DNA of 64,000 nucleotides from Streptomyces diacarni (lineage in GTDB: Bacteria; Actinomycetota; Actinomycetes; Streptomycetales; Streptomycetaceae), in the NCBI RefSeq assembly GCF_003323715.1, contig NZ_QOIN01000043.1:248001-312000 (forward strand), in the 5' to 3' direction. Of the stretch, positions 1-8,200 are shown one piece after another. Under the pieces are notes generated by a model that saw only the letters and a list, made by a program, of their open reading frames with translations, was not told where the DNA came from and made no database searches. A program made the position numbers and the translations under genes. Position 1 is the stretch's first letter, and each line of letters begins with the position of its first letter.

Positions 1-1479
1 TCAGCGGTTCTGGTGGGCGGCCAGGGCGTGGACCGTCCCGGCCGTGGCCGGATACAGGGCGCGGTAGAGCTCGTAGAGCTCGTCGTACCGTGCGGCGTTC
101 TCCGGCTGCGGTGTGACGACCTCCCGTACCGGGTTCCAGTCGTCGATCGCCGCGTCGCCGACGAGCTGCGCGGCCAGCAGCGCGCCCCCGTAACTGGCGC
201 CGACGGAGGTCGTGCGCAGCTCCTGCGACTGTCCGGTGACGTCGGAGACGATGCGGGTCCACAGGCCGCCCTGGGTGCCGCCCCCCACCGCGACGACCCG
301 GCGGATGTCGCCGCCGGCCGCCCGCAGGGCCTCGATGTTGTGCCGGACGGCGTAGGCGGTCGCCTCCAGGGCCGCGCGGTACAGGTCGCCCCGCGTGTGC
401 GAGAGGGTCAGCCCCGCGATGACGCCGCGCGCGTGCGGGTCCATGACCGGGGTGCGCTCCCCCGCGAAGTACGGCAGCATCAGCAGCCCGCCCGCACCGG
501 GCCCCGACCGCTCGGCCAGCCGGAGGAGTCCGGCGTAGTCGGTGTCGCCGAACAGGTCGCGCAGCCAGCCGGTGACGGCGCCCGAGGTGGCCATGCCGCC
601 CGCGAGGTTGCGGGTGCCGGGCAGGGCGCCGACGGTGCTCCACAGCGCCGGGTCGGTGAGCGGCTCGGGCACGGTGTGGACGAGGAACATCGTCGTCCCG
701 TACATCAGCATCAGGTCGCCCACCTGGTGCGCACCGACACTCAGGGCCTCGGCCCAGGCGTCGACGGTCCCGGTGGTGACGGGGATGCCCCGGCGCAGCC
801 CGGTCTGCCGGGCCGCCTCGGCGGTGAGCGTGCCGGCCGCCTCGCCGGACCAGCGCAGCGGCGGGAGTTCCAGGCCGGGGGCGACGCGCGCGGCCCACGG
901 CGCGTACCAGTCCAGCGCGTGGATGTCGTAGAGCGGGGTGGCCTGGCTCGCCGAGTGGTGGTCGAGGACGTAGGCGCCGGTGAGCTTGCGGGCCAGCCAG
1001 GAGCTGGGCATGTAGAGGCGGCGGGCGCGGGCGTAGTGCTCCGGTTCCTCCTCGGCGACCCACGCGATCTTGGGTCCGGCCGCCTGGCTGGAGAGCTGTG
1101 AGCCGCAGCGGGCGCGGATCTGCTCGGTGCCCAGTTCTTCCTCGAGCCGGTCGATCTGGTCGACGGAGCGGGTGTCGACGCCGTAGAGGATCGCCGGGCG
1201 CAAGGGGGTGTCGTCGGCGTCGGTGAGCAGGACGCAGGGGCCCATGCCGCTGAGTCCGACGGCGACCACCTCGGCGTCGCCGGGCGCGGTCAGTTCGCGG
1301 GAGAGCGAGACGAACTCGTGCCACCAGGTGTCGGCGTCCATCTCCACGTGCCCGGGCGCCGGCCGGTCGACGGTGTGCTCGCGGACGGCGGAGCGCAGCA
1401 GTGTGCCGTCCGGTGCGACCAGGACGCCCTTGCTGCTGGAGGTGCCGATGTCCACGCCCAGGACTGCGTTGAGGGCCAT
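1..1479 (-). CDS. FGGY-family carbohydrate kinase (xylulokinase-like)
   Basis: A 492-aa sugar kinase that would phosphorylate a pentulose or related sugar in the cytoplasm with ATP. The N-terminal phosphate loop DIGTSSSKG (about residues 10-18) and the C-terminal glycine-rich motif AVGGGTQGG (about residue 400) are typical of the FGGY fold, and the length is normal for a xylulokinase. The gene is divergent from a ribose-type ABC transporter, so kinase and transporter probably handle the same substrate. Its promoter region contains the palindrome at 1495-1506. The substrate cannot be told from sequence; xylulose, ribulose or another ketose are all possible. The stop codon lies at the very edge of the window. 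Confidence 0.9.
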   Translation of the reverse strand: MALNAVLGVDIGTSSSKGVLVAPDGTLLRSAVREHTVDRPAPGHVEMDADTWWHEFVSLSRELTAPGDAEVVAVGLSGMGPCVLLTDADDTPLRPAILYGVDTRSVDQIDRLEEELGTEQIRARCGSQLSSQAAGPKIAWVAEEEPEHYARARRLYMPSSWLARKLTGAYVLDHHSASQATPLYDIHALDWYAPWAARVAPGLELPPLRWSGEAAGTLTAEAARQTGLRRGIPVTTGTVDAWAEALSVGAHQVGDLMLMYGTTMFLVHTVPEPLTDPALWSTVGALPGTRNLAGGMATSGAVTGWLRDLFGDTDYAGLLRLAERSGPGAGGLLMLPYFAGERTPVMDPHARGVIAGLTLSHTRGDLYRAALEATAYAVRHNIEALRAAGGDIRRVVAVGGGTQGGLWTRIVSDVTGQSQELRTTSVGASYGGALLAAQLVGDAAIDDWNPVREVVTPQPENAARYDELYELYRALYPATAGTVHALAAHQNR

Positions 1480-1494
1480 GCGCGCAGGCTGGCA

Positions 1495-1506
1495 GAAATC
1501 GATTTC
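1495..1506. promoter_or_regulatory. Palindromic operator, kinase-proximal copy
   Basis: Perfect 12-bp palindrome GAAATCGATTTC, 16 bp upstream of the kinase start. The same sequence recurs at 1581-1592. A central CG flanked by A/T-rich arms is typical of LacI-family operators in actinobacteria. No regulator gene lies nearby in the window, so the binding protein is unknown. Confidence 0.7.
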
Positions 1507-1580
1507 ATCGTCAACGTCTCACTGGCTCGGCGAATCGCGCGGATCTGTTGACCCGCCGAAGTGCCGTTCCTACACTCCCT

Positions 1581-1592
1581 GAAATCGATTTC
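1581..1592. promoter_or_regulatory. Palindromic operator, transporter-proximal copy
   Basis: Second exact copy of GAAATCGATTTC, centred 86 bp from the first. It ends a few bases before the ribosome binding site AGGAG (1596-1600) that serves the GTG at 1606. This position would block initiation or early elongation of the transporter transcript. Confidence 0.7.
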
Positions 1593-1605
1593 GACAGGAG
1601 TCGTC

Positions 1606-1776
1606 GTGCTGACCGACATCCACCCCCGCACGGACGGGAAGTTCCCGCACCGACCCGGCGCCACGGAGCATCCCGCCGCGCCCGCGCGAGCCGGTGCGCC
1701 CTCCACCGGCACCCTGCCCGCCGACGTCCCGGCCGACGTCCCCGCCGCACGTTCCCAGGTGGCAGGAGAGCGCTGA
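1606..1776 (+). CDS. Small leader ORF translationally coupled to the ABC transporter
   Basis: A 56-aa ORF starting at GTG with a good ribosome binding site (GACAGGAG, 1593-1600). Its stop overlaps the transporter ATPase start in a TGATG arrangement. Third codon positions are overwhelmingly G or C, as expected for a translated Streptomyces gene. The product is rich in Pro and Ala and matches no family I recognise. It may be a genuine small protein, a coupling device for the ATPase, or simply the translated leader. The alternative start at 1561 lacks a ribosome binding site and lies before the operator. Confidence 0.4.
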   Translation: MLTDIHPRTDGKFPHRPGATEHPAAPARAGAPSTGTLPADVPADVPAARSQVAGER

Positions 1777-3386
1777 TGGACGCCACGAGCCAGGACACCT
1801 CCGACGCGCCCCGGGGCGGCGCCGGCGAAAGGACGCTGCTGAGCGTCGAGGGGGTCACCAAGAGCTTCCCCGGCGTCCGTGCGCTGGACGGGATGCGGCT
1901 CGACCTGCGGCACGGTGAAGCCCTCGCCCTGGTCGGGGAGAACGGCGCGGGCAAGTCGACGCTGATGAAGCTGCTCACCGGCATCCACACCCCCGACACG
2001 GGCAGCTTCTTCCTCGACGGCGAGCCGCTGCACGTCACCGGCCCACGGCACGCCAGGGAACAGGGCATCGGCATCATCCACCAGGAGTTCAACCTGATGC
2101 CCGACCTCACGGTCGCGCAGAACATCTTCATCGGCCGTGAGCCGCGCAAGGCGGGCTTCATGCTCGACCACCGCGCGCTCAACTCCCGCGCCCAGGAGCT
2201 GATCGACCGGCTCGCGCTCCCGCTGGACCCGCGCCGCACCGTCGCTTCCCTCACCGTCGCCCAGCAGCAGATGGTCGAGATAGCCAAGGCCCTCTCCCAC
2301 GACCCGCGCGTCCTGATCATGGACGAGCCGACGGCCGCGCTCAACGACGCCGAGGTGCGGACCCTGCACCAGCTCATCCGCCGCTTCCTGCGCCCGGAGA
2401 CCGGCGTCGTCTACATCTCCCACCGCATGGAGGAACTGACCTCCCTGTGCGACCGCGTCACCGTGATCCGCGACGGCCGGTACGTCGAGACGCTGCGCAC
2501 CGACCAGGTCTCGACGCAGGAGGTGATCGCGCGGATGGTCGGCCGGGAACTCGACGCCAAAGCGGGCCCGCAGAACGTGCGCCAGGACCGCGAGACGCTG
2601 CTGTCGGTGTCGGGACTGAGCACCAAGGCGCTGCTCGACGACGTCACCTTCGAGCTGAGGGAGGGAGAGATCCTCGGCTTCGCCGGGCTGATGGGCGCCG
2701 GCCGCACCGAGGTGGCCAGGGCGCTGGTCGGCGCCGATCCGGTCACCTCGGGAACGGTGACCCTGCGGGGGCGGCGCCTGCGGATCACCAACCCGGCCCA
2801 CGCGGCGCGGCACGGCATCGGCTACCTGTCCGAGGACCGCAAGCAGCTCGGGCTGCTGGTCGAGGACGGCGTCGACACCAACATGGCGCTCAGCTCGCTC
2901 AAGGAGCGCTTCACCTCCTTCGGCTTCGTCCGCGACCGAGCGATCCGCAGCCGCGCCGAGGAGCTGGTCGCCGCGCTGCGGATCAGGACCCCCTCGGTCG
3001 GCCAGACGGTCAAGAACCTCTCCGGCGGCAACCAGCAGAAGGTCGTGATCGCCAAGTGGCTCGTCAAGGAGTGCGACGTGCTGATCTTCGACGAGCCGAC
3101 CCGCGGCATCGACGTCGGCGCCAAGGAGGAGATCTACCGGCTCCTCAACGAGCTGGCCCAGCAGGGGAAGTCCCTCATCGTGATCTCCTCCGAGCTCCCG
3201 GAGGTGCTGCGCATGGCACACCGCGTGCTGGTGATGGCCGAAGGCCGCGTCACCGGCGAACTCGCCGCGCACGAGGCCACGCAGGAACAGGTCATGCACT
3301 ACGCGACGCTGCGGCCCGGCGCGCCGACCGCGCCTGCCGCAGCCCACGACAGCACCCGTCCCCGCATCCCCGAGGCAGGCAAGTGA
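1776..3386 (+). CDS. Sugar ABC transporter ATP-binding protein (RbsA type)
   Basis: A 536-aa tandem-ATPase subunit that powers carbohydrate uptake at the cytoplasmic face. The first domain has Walker A GENGAGKST (about residues 51-59), signature LTVAQQQ and Walker B LIMDEPTAAL. The second has a degenerate Walker A (GLMGAGRTE), signature LSGGNQQK and LIFDEPTRGID. This double layout and length are typical of RbsA/XylG/MglA. The ATG overlaps the stop of the leader ORF, and the gene's own stop overlaps the permease start, so the operon is translationally coupled. The frame stays open upstream to 1548, but that would run through the operator and ribosome binding site, so ATG 1776 is preferred. Confidence 0.95.
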   Translation: MDATSQDTSDAPRGGAGERTLLSVEGVTKSFPGVRALDGMRLDLRHGEALALVGENGAGKSTLMKLLTGIHTPDTGSFFLDGEPLHVTGPRHAREQGIGIIHQEFNLMPDLTVAQNIFIGREPRKAGFMLDHRALNSRAQELIDRLALPLDPRRTVASLTVAQQQMVEIAKALSHDPRVLIMDEPTAALNDAEVRTLHQLIRRFLRPETGVVYISHRMEELTSLCDRVTVIRDGRYVETLRTDQVSTQEVIARMVGRELDAKAGPQNVRQDRETLLSVSGLSTKALLDDVTFELREGEILGFAGLMGAGRTEVARALVGADPVTSGTVTLRGRRLRITNPAHAARHGIGYLSEDRKQLGLLVEDGVDTNMALSSLKERFTSFGFVRDRAIRSRAEELVAALRIRTPSVGQTVKNLSGGNQQKVVIAKWLVKECDVLIFDEPTRGIDVGAKEEIYRLLNELAQQGKSLIVISSELPEVLRMAHRVLVMAEGRVTGELAAHEATQEQVMHYATLRPGAPTAPAAAHDSTRPRIPEAGK

Positions 3387-4405
3387 TGACAGCCGAGACG
3401 GCACCCGCGCCCCAGCAGGACCGGCCCGCGGCAGGCGACCAGGGGGCCGGGAGCGGCGGCACCCTCAAGGGCCGCCTCCAGCAGTTCCTGGCGTTCGGCA
3501 GCCTGGTGGTGATCTGCGTCTTCTTCGCGATCGCCGACCCCATCTTCCTCAGCTACGGCAACATCACCTCGATCCTCTTCGCGACCGTGGTGATCGGCAC
3601 GCTCGCGCTCGGCGCCACCTTCGTGATCATCACGGGCGGCATCGACCTGTCGGTCGGCACCGGCATGGCGCTGTGCGCGGTCGTCTCCGGCGTGCTGATC
3701 ACCAACATGGGGCTGCCGATCGTCGTCGGCGTCCTGGGCACCCTGGTGTTCGGCGCGCTCATCGGCTTCGTCAACGGGCTCAACATCGCCGTGCTCGGGC
3801 TGCCGCCGTTCATCGCCACGCTCGCGATGATGCTGGTGGCCGGCGGGCTCGCGCTGGTCATCTCGGGCAGCGCGCCGATCTACTTCGACTCCACCGCCTA
3901 CACCGACATCTCCACCGGCAGCATCATCCCCGGGGCCGACTTCCCCAACGCGGTGCTGATCATGGCCGCCGTCGCCGTCGTCGCGGGCGTGGCGCTCAGC
4001 CGTACGGTGCTGGGCCGCTACACCTACGCCATCGGCAGCAACGAGGAGGCCACCGCGCTCTCGGGCGTGAACGTCCGCAAGTGGAAGATCGTCATCTACA
4101 CGCTGGCCGGACTGTTCATCGGGCTGGCCGGCGTGCTGATCTCCGCCCGGCTCGGTTCGGCCCAGCCCGCCACCGGCATGGGGTACGAGCTGCAGGCCAT
4201 CGCCGCGGTCGTCATCGGCGGCACCTCGCTGAGCGGCGGAAAGGGCTCCATCGTCGGCACGGTCATCGGCGCACTGATCATCTCGGTGCTCAACAACGGC
4301 CTCCAGGTGCTGGCCGTACCCCAGGAGTGGCAGAACGTCATCCTCGGCACCGTCATCGTCGTGGCCGTCTACGCCGACAGGGCGCGCAAGCGTGCGGCGG
4401 CCTGA
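3386..4405 (+). CDS. Sugar ABC transporter permease (RbsC type)
   Basis: A 339-aa polytopic membrane protein with a hydrophilic N-terminal tail of about 35 residues followed by multiple hydrophobic segments. It includes the conserved RbsC-type stretches GGIDLSVG, GLPPFIATL and GGTSLSGGKGS. It forms the channel for the sugar in a homodimer with the ATPase at 1776. The start ATG overlaps the ATPase stop (TGATG). A GTG one codon earlier is possible. Confidence 0.95.
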   Translation: MTAETAPAPQQDRPAAGDQGAGSGGTLKGRLQQFLAFGSLVVICVFFAIADPIFLSYGNITSILFATVVIGTLALGATFVIITGGIDLSVGTGMALCAVVSGVLITNMGLPIVVGVLGTLVFGALIGFVNGLNIAVLGLPPFIATLAMMLVAGGLALVISGSAPIYFDSTAYTDISTGSIIPGADFPNAVLIMAAVAVVAGVALSRTVLGRYTYAIGSNEEATALSGVNVRKWKIVIYTLAGLFIGLAGVLISARLGSAQPATGMGYELQAIAAVVIGGTSLSGGKGSIVGTVIGALIISVLNNGLQVLAVPQEWQNVILGTVIVVAVYADRARKRAAA

Positions 4406-4448
4406 GCACCCCGCGCCCGCTCCGCCGTCCCCCACCCCGCACCACCCA

Positions 4449-4488
4449 GGGAGTCCGAGTGTCCCGTACGACCGAGGGAGTCCGAGTT
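4449..4488 (+). repeat. Duplicated GGGAGTCCGAGT motif before the binding-protein gene
   Basis: GGGAGTCCGAGT occurs at 4449-4460 and again at 4477-4488, just upstream of the lipoprotein ATG at 4491. The second copy places purine-rich GAGGGAG at 4474-4480 in the ribosome-binding region. It may be a local tandem duplication of the leader. Confidence 0.5.
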
Positions 4489-4490
4489 CG

Positions 4491-5453
4491 ATGACCATGC
4501 GGCACCGGCGCAGTGCGGCGCTCGTCGCGGCGGCCCTGATGCTGGCGCTCAGCGGCTGCGGCGCCTCGAAGGACGCGAGCGGCGGCAAGCCCTCCATCGC
4601 GATCGTCTCCAAGGGCTTCCAGCAGCAGTTCTGGCAGTCGGTCAAGAAGGGCGCGCAACAGGAGGCCGAGGAGCGCGGCGCCGAGATCACCTTCCAGGGC
4701 CCCGCTACCGAGAGCGACGTCGAGACACAGGTGACCCAGGTGACCAACGCCGTCGGCAGGGACCCCGACGCGCTCGGGCTGGCCGCGCTCGACTCCCGGG
4801 CCACCGAACCGATACTGCGAAAGGCCGCGCGCAAGGACATTCCCGTCATCGCCTTCGACTCGGGGGTGGACAGCGAGGTTCCGCTGACCACCGTGGCCAC
4901 CGACAACAAGGCGGCCGCCGCCGAAGCCGCCGAGCACCTGGCGAAGGCGCTCGGCGGAAAGGGCCGGGTCGCCGTCGTCGCGCACAGCCAGACCAGCGGC
5001 TCCGGGATCGACCGCCGCGACGGTTTCGTGCGGTGGATGGACGAGCACGCGCCCCGCATCGAGCTGCTGCCCGTGCAGTACGGCGGGGGCGACCAGACCA
5101 AGTCGGCCGACATCACCAAGGCCATCATCACCGCGAACCCCGACGTCGACGGCATCTACGGCACCAACGAGGGCTCCGCCATGGGCGTCATCCAGGGCGT
5201 CAAGGAGAGCGGCCGCAAGGACATCAAGACCGTCGGCTTCGACTCGGGCAAGGGGCAGATCGACGCCATCGAGCGGGGCGAGATGCTCGGCGCCATCACC
5301 CAGGACCCGCTCGCCATCGGCCGCGAGGTGGTGAGGGCGGCCCTCAAGGCGAAGAGGGGCGAGAAGCTGCCGAAGACCATCAACACGGGCTTCTACTGGT
5401 ACGACCGGAAGAACCTCGACGACCCGAAGATCCAGTCCGTGCTCTACCGGTAG
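4491..5453 (+). CDS. Sugar ABC transporter substrate-binding lipoprotein (RbsB type)
   Basis: A 320-aa extracytoplasmic binding protein. The N-terminus has a short basic stretch, a hydrophobic core and the lipobox LSGC, so it should be lipid-anchored outside the membrane. The mature part has the periplasmic-binding-protein fold of the RbsB/LacI-like class: PSIAIVSKGFQQQFW, then IPVIAFDSGV, then TNEGSAMGVIQGV, then TVGFDSGKGQ. It completes the ABC cassette begun at 1776 and is followed by a hairpin terminator. The ATG at 4497 is an alternative start. Confidence 0.92.
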   Translation: MTMRHRRSAALVAAALMLALSGCGASKDASGGKPSIAIVSKGFQQQFWQSVKKGAQQEAEERGAEITFQGPATESDVETQVTQVTNAVGRDPDALGLAALDSRATEPILRKAARKDIPVIAFDSGVDSEVPLTTVATDNKAAAAEAAEHLAKALGGKGRVAVVAHSQTSGSGIDRRDGFVRWMDEHAPRIELLPVQYGGGDQTKSADITKAIITANPDVDGIYGTNEGSAMGVIQGVKESGRKDIKTVGFDSGKGQIDAIERGEMLGAITQDPLAIGREVVRAALKAKRGEKLPKTINTGFYWYDRKNLDDPKIQSVLYR

Positions 5454-5525
5454 CGGCCCGCTGCGGGTGGCCCGCTCCAGACGGCCCGCTGCGGGTGGCC
5501 CGCCCCAAGCGGCCCGCAGCGGGCC
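5454..5525 (+). terminator. Repeat-built terminator after the sugar ABC operon
   Basis: The 22-bp sequence starting CGGCCCGCTGCGGG occurs twice in direct orientation (5454-5475 and 5482-5503) and a third time inverted (5509-5525). The second and third copies form a 13-bp perfect stem (5484-5496 with 5513-5525). This GC-only hairpin without a U-run is the usual Streptomyces style. Confidence 0.7.
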
Positions 5526-5608
5526 CCGGAACGGGCCGTCCGGGGGCGCGGCGGCGGAGCCGGCGACGCCGCGGCCGCACCTCGGCAGAAAAGCTTGGCG
5601 GCACGTGG

Positions 5609-5633
5609 GTTTACCACCCGCCACACGGGTTAT
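5609..5633 (+). promoter_or_regulatory. Possible SigB/SigF-type promoter of the sigma factor gene
   Basis: GTTT at 5609-5612, a 14-bp spacer, then GGGTTAT at 5627-5633. This resembles the GTTT-N14-16-GGGTAT/C pattern read by the SigB family in Streptomyces. It sits about 140 bp upstream of a gene for that same sigma class, so it could be an autoregulated promoter. The last bases differ from the strict consensus. Confidence 0.45.
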
Positions 5634-5773
5634 ACGAGACGCCGAGTGCTTGGGAGTACAGGCACATCCGCGGGAGGCGACCGCACGCAGTCGCCCCGGG
5701 TGTGTCGAGACCCGGGCGCGGCTCCTCCCGCGGTTGGTCCGAGAACAAGCGAGACCGCAAGGAGCCAGATCCC

Positions 5774-6622
5774 ATGTGCGCCGTACGGTACCGCCCGCAG
5801 CGAGCACGTCACAGCCATGCCGACGCCCCCGACACGACCAGGGACTTCGAGCGGCTCACCGCTCTCCCCCAGGGTCCCGAGCGGGAGGAGCTGAGCAGCA
5901 GGATCGTCGAGGCGTGGCTGCCCATGGCCCACCGGCTGGCGGCCAAGTACCGCAGCCGCGGAGAGTCCCTCGAAGACCTCGAACAGGTCGCGGCGCTCGG
6001 CCTCGTCAAGGCCGTCGACCGCTACGACCCGTCCCACGGCACCCCGTTCGTGCCGTTCGCCGTCCCCACCATCACCGGAGAGATCCGCCGCCACTTCCGC
6101 GACCACACCTGGGACGTACACGTGCCGCGTCGTGTCCAGGAACTGCGCAACAAGGTGCGTACCGCGATACGGGAGTTGAGCTCGGCGGTCGACGACCACA
6201 CGCCCTCCGCCGAACGGATAGCCGCCCACACCGGCCTGTCGCAGGAGGACGTCGAGGCCGGAATGGAGGCCATCGGGAGCTTCCGCTCCCTGTCGCTGGA
6301 CGCCTCGACCGGTGACTCCGACGACGGCTTCTCGCTGGCCGACACCTTCGGCCACAGCGAGCCCGACTACGAGACCGTCGTCGCCAAGGAAGCCGTCAAG
6401 CCCTGCCTGCGCGACCTGCCGGAGCGCCAGCGCCGCGTGCTGTACATGCGCTTCTTCCGCGACATGACACAGTCCCGCATCGGCAAGGAGCTGGGCATCT
6501 CGCAGATGCACGTCTCCCGGCTGCTGAGCAAGAGCTTCGAGCACGTCCGCCACCAGGTCGAACACGACCGCAGGCCCGCACGCCCGCGCTGCGCCGCGGG
6601 CGCCCGCACGGCCCGCGTCTGA
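5774..6622 (+). CDS. RNA polymerase sigma factor, SigB/SigF/SigG subfamily
   Basis: A 282-aa alternative sigma factor. Region 2 is clear (LEQVAALGLVKAVDRYDP, then ITGEIRRHFRDHTWDVHVPR), followed by region 3 and a region-4 helix-turn-helix (TQSRIGKELGISQMHVSRLL near the C-terminus). These features and the length place it with the stress and sporulation sigma factors. The start ATG follows AAGGAG (5759-5764) at good spacing. No anti-sigma factor or anti-anti-sigma gene is adjacent, so its control partner must be encoded elsewhere. The next gene, at 6664, follows closely and may be co-transcribed. Confidence 0.95.
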   Translation: MCAVRYRPQRARHSHADAPDTTRDFERLTALPQGPEREELSSRIVEAWLPMAHRLAAKYRSRGESLEDLEQVAALGLVKAVDRYDPSHGTPFVPFAVPTITGEIRRHFRDHTWDVHVPRRVQELRNKVRTAIRELSSAVDDHTPSAERIAAHTGLSQEDVEAGMEAIGSFRSLSLDASTGDSDDGFSLADTFGHSEPDYETVVAKEAVKPCLRDLPERQRRVLYMRFFRDMTQSRIGKELGISQMHVSRLLSKSFEHVRHQVEHDRRPARPRCAAGARTARV

Positions 6623-6663
6623 CCGCCGACGGCGCCACCGAATCGCAAGGGAGCACGATCACC

Positions 6664-6939
6664 ATGCTGATGGCACATCCCGCCGTTCTCCGCGATCTCG
6701 TCGAGCAGTACGAGACACTCAGCGCCCTGCACGCCGAGGACGGTTCCCCCGAATCCCAGCAGCGCCTCAACGACGTGGCCTACACCCTGTGCGTGTCCAC
6801 CGGCACCCGCGACGTCGACGCCGCGCTGATCGCCGCCCGGCACCACCTCCCCGGCGCCCGGGTCGAGGACGACTCCGTCCTCGACGAGGAGGACACCCCG
6901 AAGCCCCCCGCGGCCACCTCCGCGGGGGCGGGGATCTGA
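6664..6939 (+). CDS. DUF5133-like small protein
   Basis: A 91-aa soluble protein with a Streptomyces-typical pattern: MLMAHPAVLRDLVEQYETL at the start and DVAYTLCVSTGTRDVDAAL in the middle. I recognise this as the DUF5133 family, whose function is unknown. It lies 41 bp after the sigma factor on the same strand with an AAGGGAG-like ribosome binding site, so it is probably in the same transcript. The C-terminal third is acidic and then Pro/Ala-rich, likely disordered. Confidence 0.8.
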   Translation: MLMAHPAVLRDLVEQYETLSALHAEDGSPESQQRLNDVAYTLCVSTGTRDVDAALIAARHHLPGARVEDDSVLDEEDTPKPPAATSAGAGI

Positions 6940-6980
6940 GGCCCGAGACCGCGAGGCCCGGGTTTTCCCGGGGCTGAGAG

Positions 6981-7044
6981 GTGAGGCCTGCCGCGCGGGT
7001 GGCCGGACACCGGATCCGGTCACCCGCGCGGCGCATGGCCTCAC
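6981..7044. terminator. Long bidirectional hairpin terminator between convergent genes
   Basis: A nested inverted repeat. Outer arms GTGAGGCC (6981-6988) and GGCCTCAC (7037-7044) enclose inner arms GCCGCGCGGGTG-GCCGG (6990-7006) and CCGG-TCACCCGCGCGGC (7016-7032). It lies between the DUF5133 gene and the convergent amidotransferase, whose stop codon is inside the outer arm. A smaller CCCGGG-TTTT-CCCGGG hairpin precedes it at about 6956-6972. Confidence 0.85.
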
Positions 7045-7754
7045 CGGCCGGCTTCCGCTTCCTCCCGTACCAGGGTGGCGAACCGCCGGGTCACTTCGCG
7101 CCAGACGGGTGTCGCCGTCCGCGCGTCCTCCTCGGCCCTGCGGTAGAGCGCCCACCGGTCGTGACCGTGCGCGGCGAGGCGCGCGGCGTCCCAGGTCAGC
7201 AGCCGTTCGGGGGCCGTCTCCGGATGGAACTGCACGCCCCAGGCCCGCTCCCCCACGCGGAAGGCCTGGTACGGACAGCCATCGCTGCGCGCCAGCCAGA
7301 CCGCTCCGGGAGGCAGCGAGGTGACCGCGTCCACGTGCCGCTCGATCGCCGTCACCCGCTCGGGCAGCGAGTGGAAGAGCTGATCGGCCGCCGCCTCGGC
7401 CCGCAGACTGAGGGCCGTGCTGCCCATCTCCGGGGCTCCGTGCCCGGCCGCGACCTTGCCGCCCGCCACGTGCGCCAGCATCTGCCCGCCCAGACAGATG
7501 CCCAGGACGGGTGTGCGCTCGGCGAGCGCCGCCGCCACGAGCCCGCGCGTCGCGGCGAGCCAGGGTGCGCGCGCGTCGTCGTCCGGCATGAACCCGCCTC
7601 CGAGCACCACGAGCGCGGGATGCGTCAGCCGGGACGGCACGGCCTCACTCTCGTACGCGTGCACGACGTCCACGGCGAGGCCGGATTCCTCCAGCCAGTC
7701 ACCGACCCGGCCCGGCCCGCCACGGGACGTGTTCTGCACGGCCAGCACCCGCAT
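7041..7754 (-). CDS. Type 1 (class I) glutamine amidotransferase
   Basis: A 237-aa stand-alone GATase domain of the GuaA/GMP-synthase amidotransferase type. The nucleophile elbow GICLGG (about residues 96-101) supplies the catalytic Cys, and FHPET supplies the His and Glu of the triad. Such free-standing proteins hydrolyse glutamine or gamma-glutamyl amides for an unknown acceptor. No synthetase partner is adjacent. The ATG start gives the expected N-terminal strand MRVLAVQN. Confidence 0.9.
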   Translation of the reverse strand: MRVLAVQNTSRGGPGRVGDWLEESGLAVDVVHAYESEAVPSRLTHPALVVLGGGFMPDDDARAPWLAATRGLVAAALAERTPVLGICLGGQMLAHVAGGKVAAGHGAPEMGSTALSLRAEAAADQLFHSLPERVTAIERHVDAVTSLPPGAVWLARSDGCPYQAFRVGERAWGVQFHPETAPERLLTWDAARLAAHGHDRWALYRRAEEDARTATPVWREVTRRFATLVREEAEAGR

Positions 7755-7857
7755 CGCCCTCGTCCCTTCGTGCCGTCCCGCGTCCGACGCCGCTCACCGG
7801 CTTGCCACCCGGGGCGCCGGGTACCCGGAGCGTGTCTGCACCCGAGAGGGAGGAACC

Positions 7858-8073
7858 ATGGGGCTCACTTTCCGGAAGAGCATCCGGATTCTGCCGGGGA
7901 TACGGATGAACATCAACCGCCGGTCGGTCTCCTTCAGAACGGGCCGCCCCGGCGGACCGCGCCGGACCTACGGTTCCCGTGGCCGCCGCACGACGTCGAT
8001 GAACCTTCCCGGCCCGTTCGGTTACCGGCGCAGCAGCCGCCGCGTCGGCCGCCGGGGCACCACCCGGCGCTGA
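7858..8073 (+). CDS. DUF4236-like small basic protein
   Basis: A 71-aa, very Arg-rich protein. The N-terminus MGLTFRKSIRILPGIRMN with the later GPRRTYGSRGRRTT matches the pattern of DUF4236 proteins (MGxxFRKSxxxxPGxRxN). Function is unknown. The ATG is preceded by a strong GAGGGAGG ribosome binding site. The frame is open far upstream, but that part is antisense to the amidotransferase and is not supported. A strong terminator follows. Confidence 0.75.
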   Translation: MGLTFRKSIRILPGIRMNINRRSVSFRTGRPGGPRRTYGSRGRRTTSMNLPGPFGYRRSSRRVGRRGTTRR

Positions 8074-8160
8074 GGGGGCCGGCGCCCGCCTCACCGTTGT
8101 CGCACCTGCTCCCCCACCGGAGCCGGCGGCGCCGACCCCGTCCCCAGCCCCCGGTCGAAC

Positions 8161-8200
8161 GCCGAGGCCGGAGGGGCTTCACCTGCCCCTCCGGCCTCGG
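8161..8200. terminator. Hairpin terminator
   Basis: Near-perfect inverted repeat: GCCGAGGCCGGAGGGG (8161-8176) pairs with CCCCTCCGGCCTCGGC, with a loop of a few bases. It follows the DUF4236 gene. Confidence 0.85.

Noticed and set aside
1290..3404. A 704-aa minus-strand frame antisense to the ABC ATPase
   Set aside because: Composition is shadow-like, it has no recognisable motif, and the plus-strand ATPase is unambiguous.
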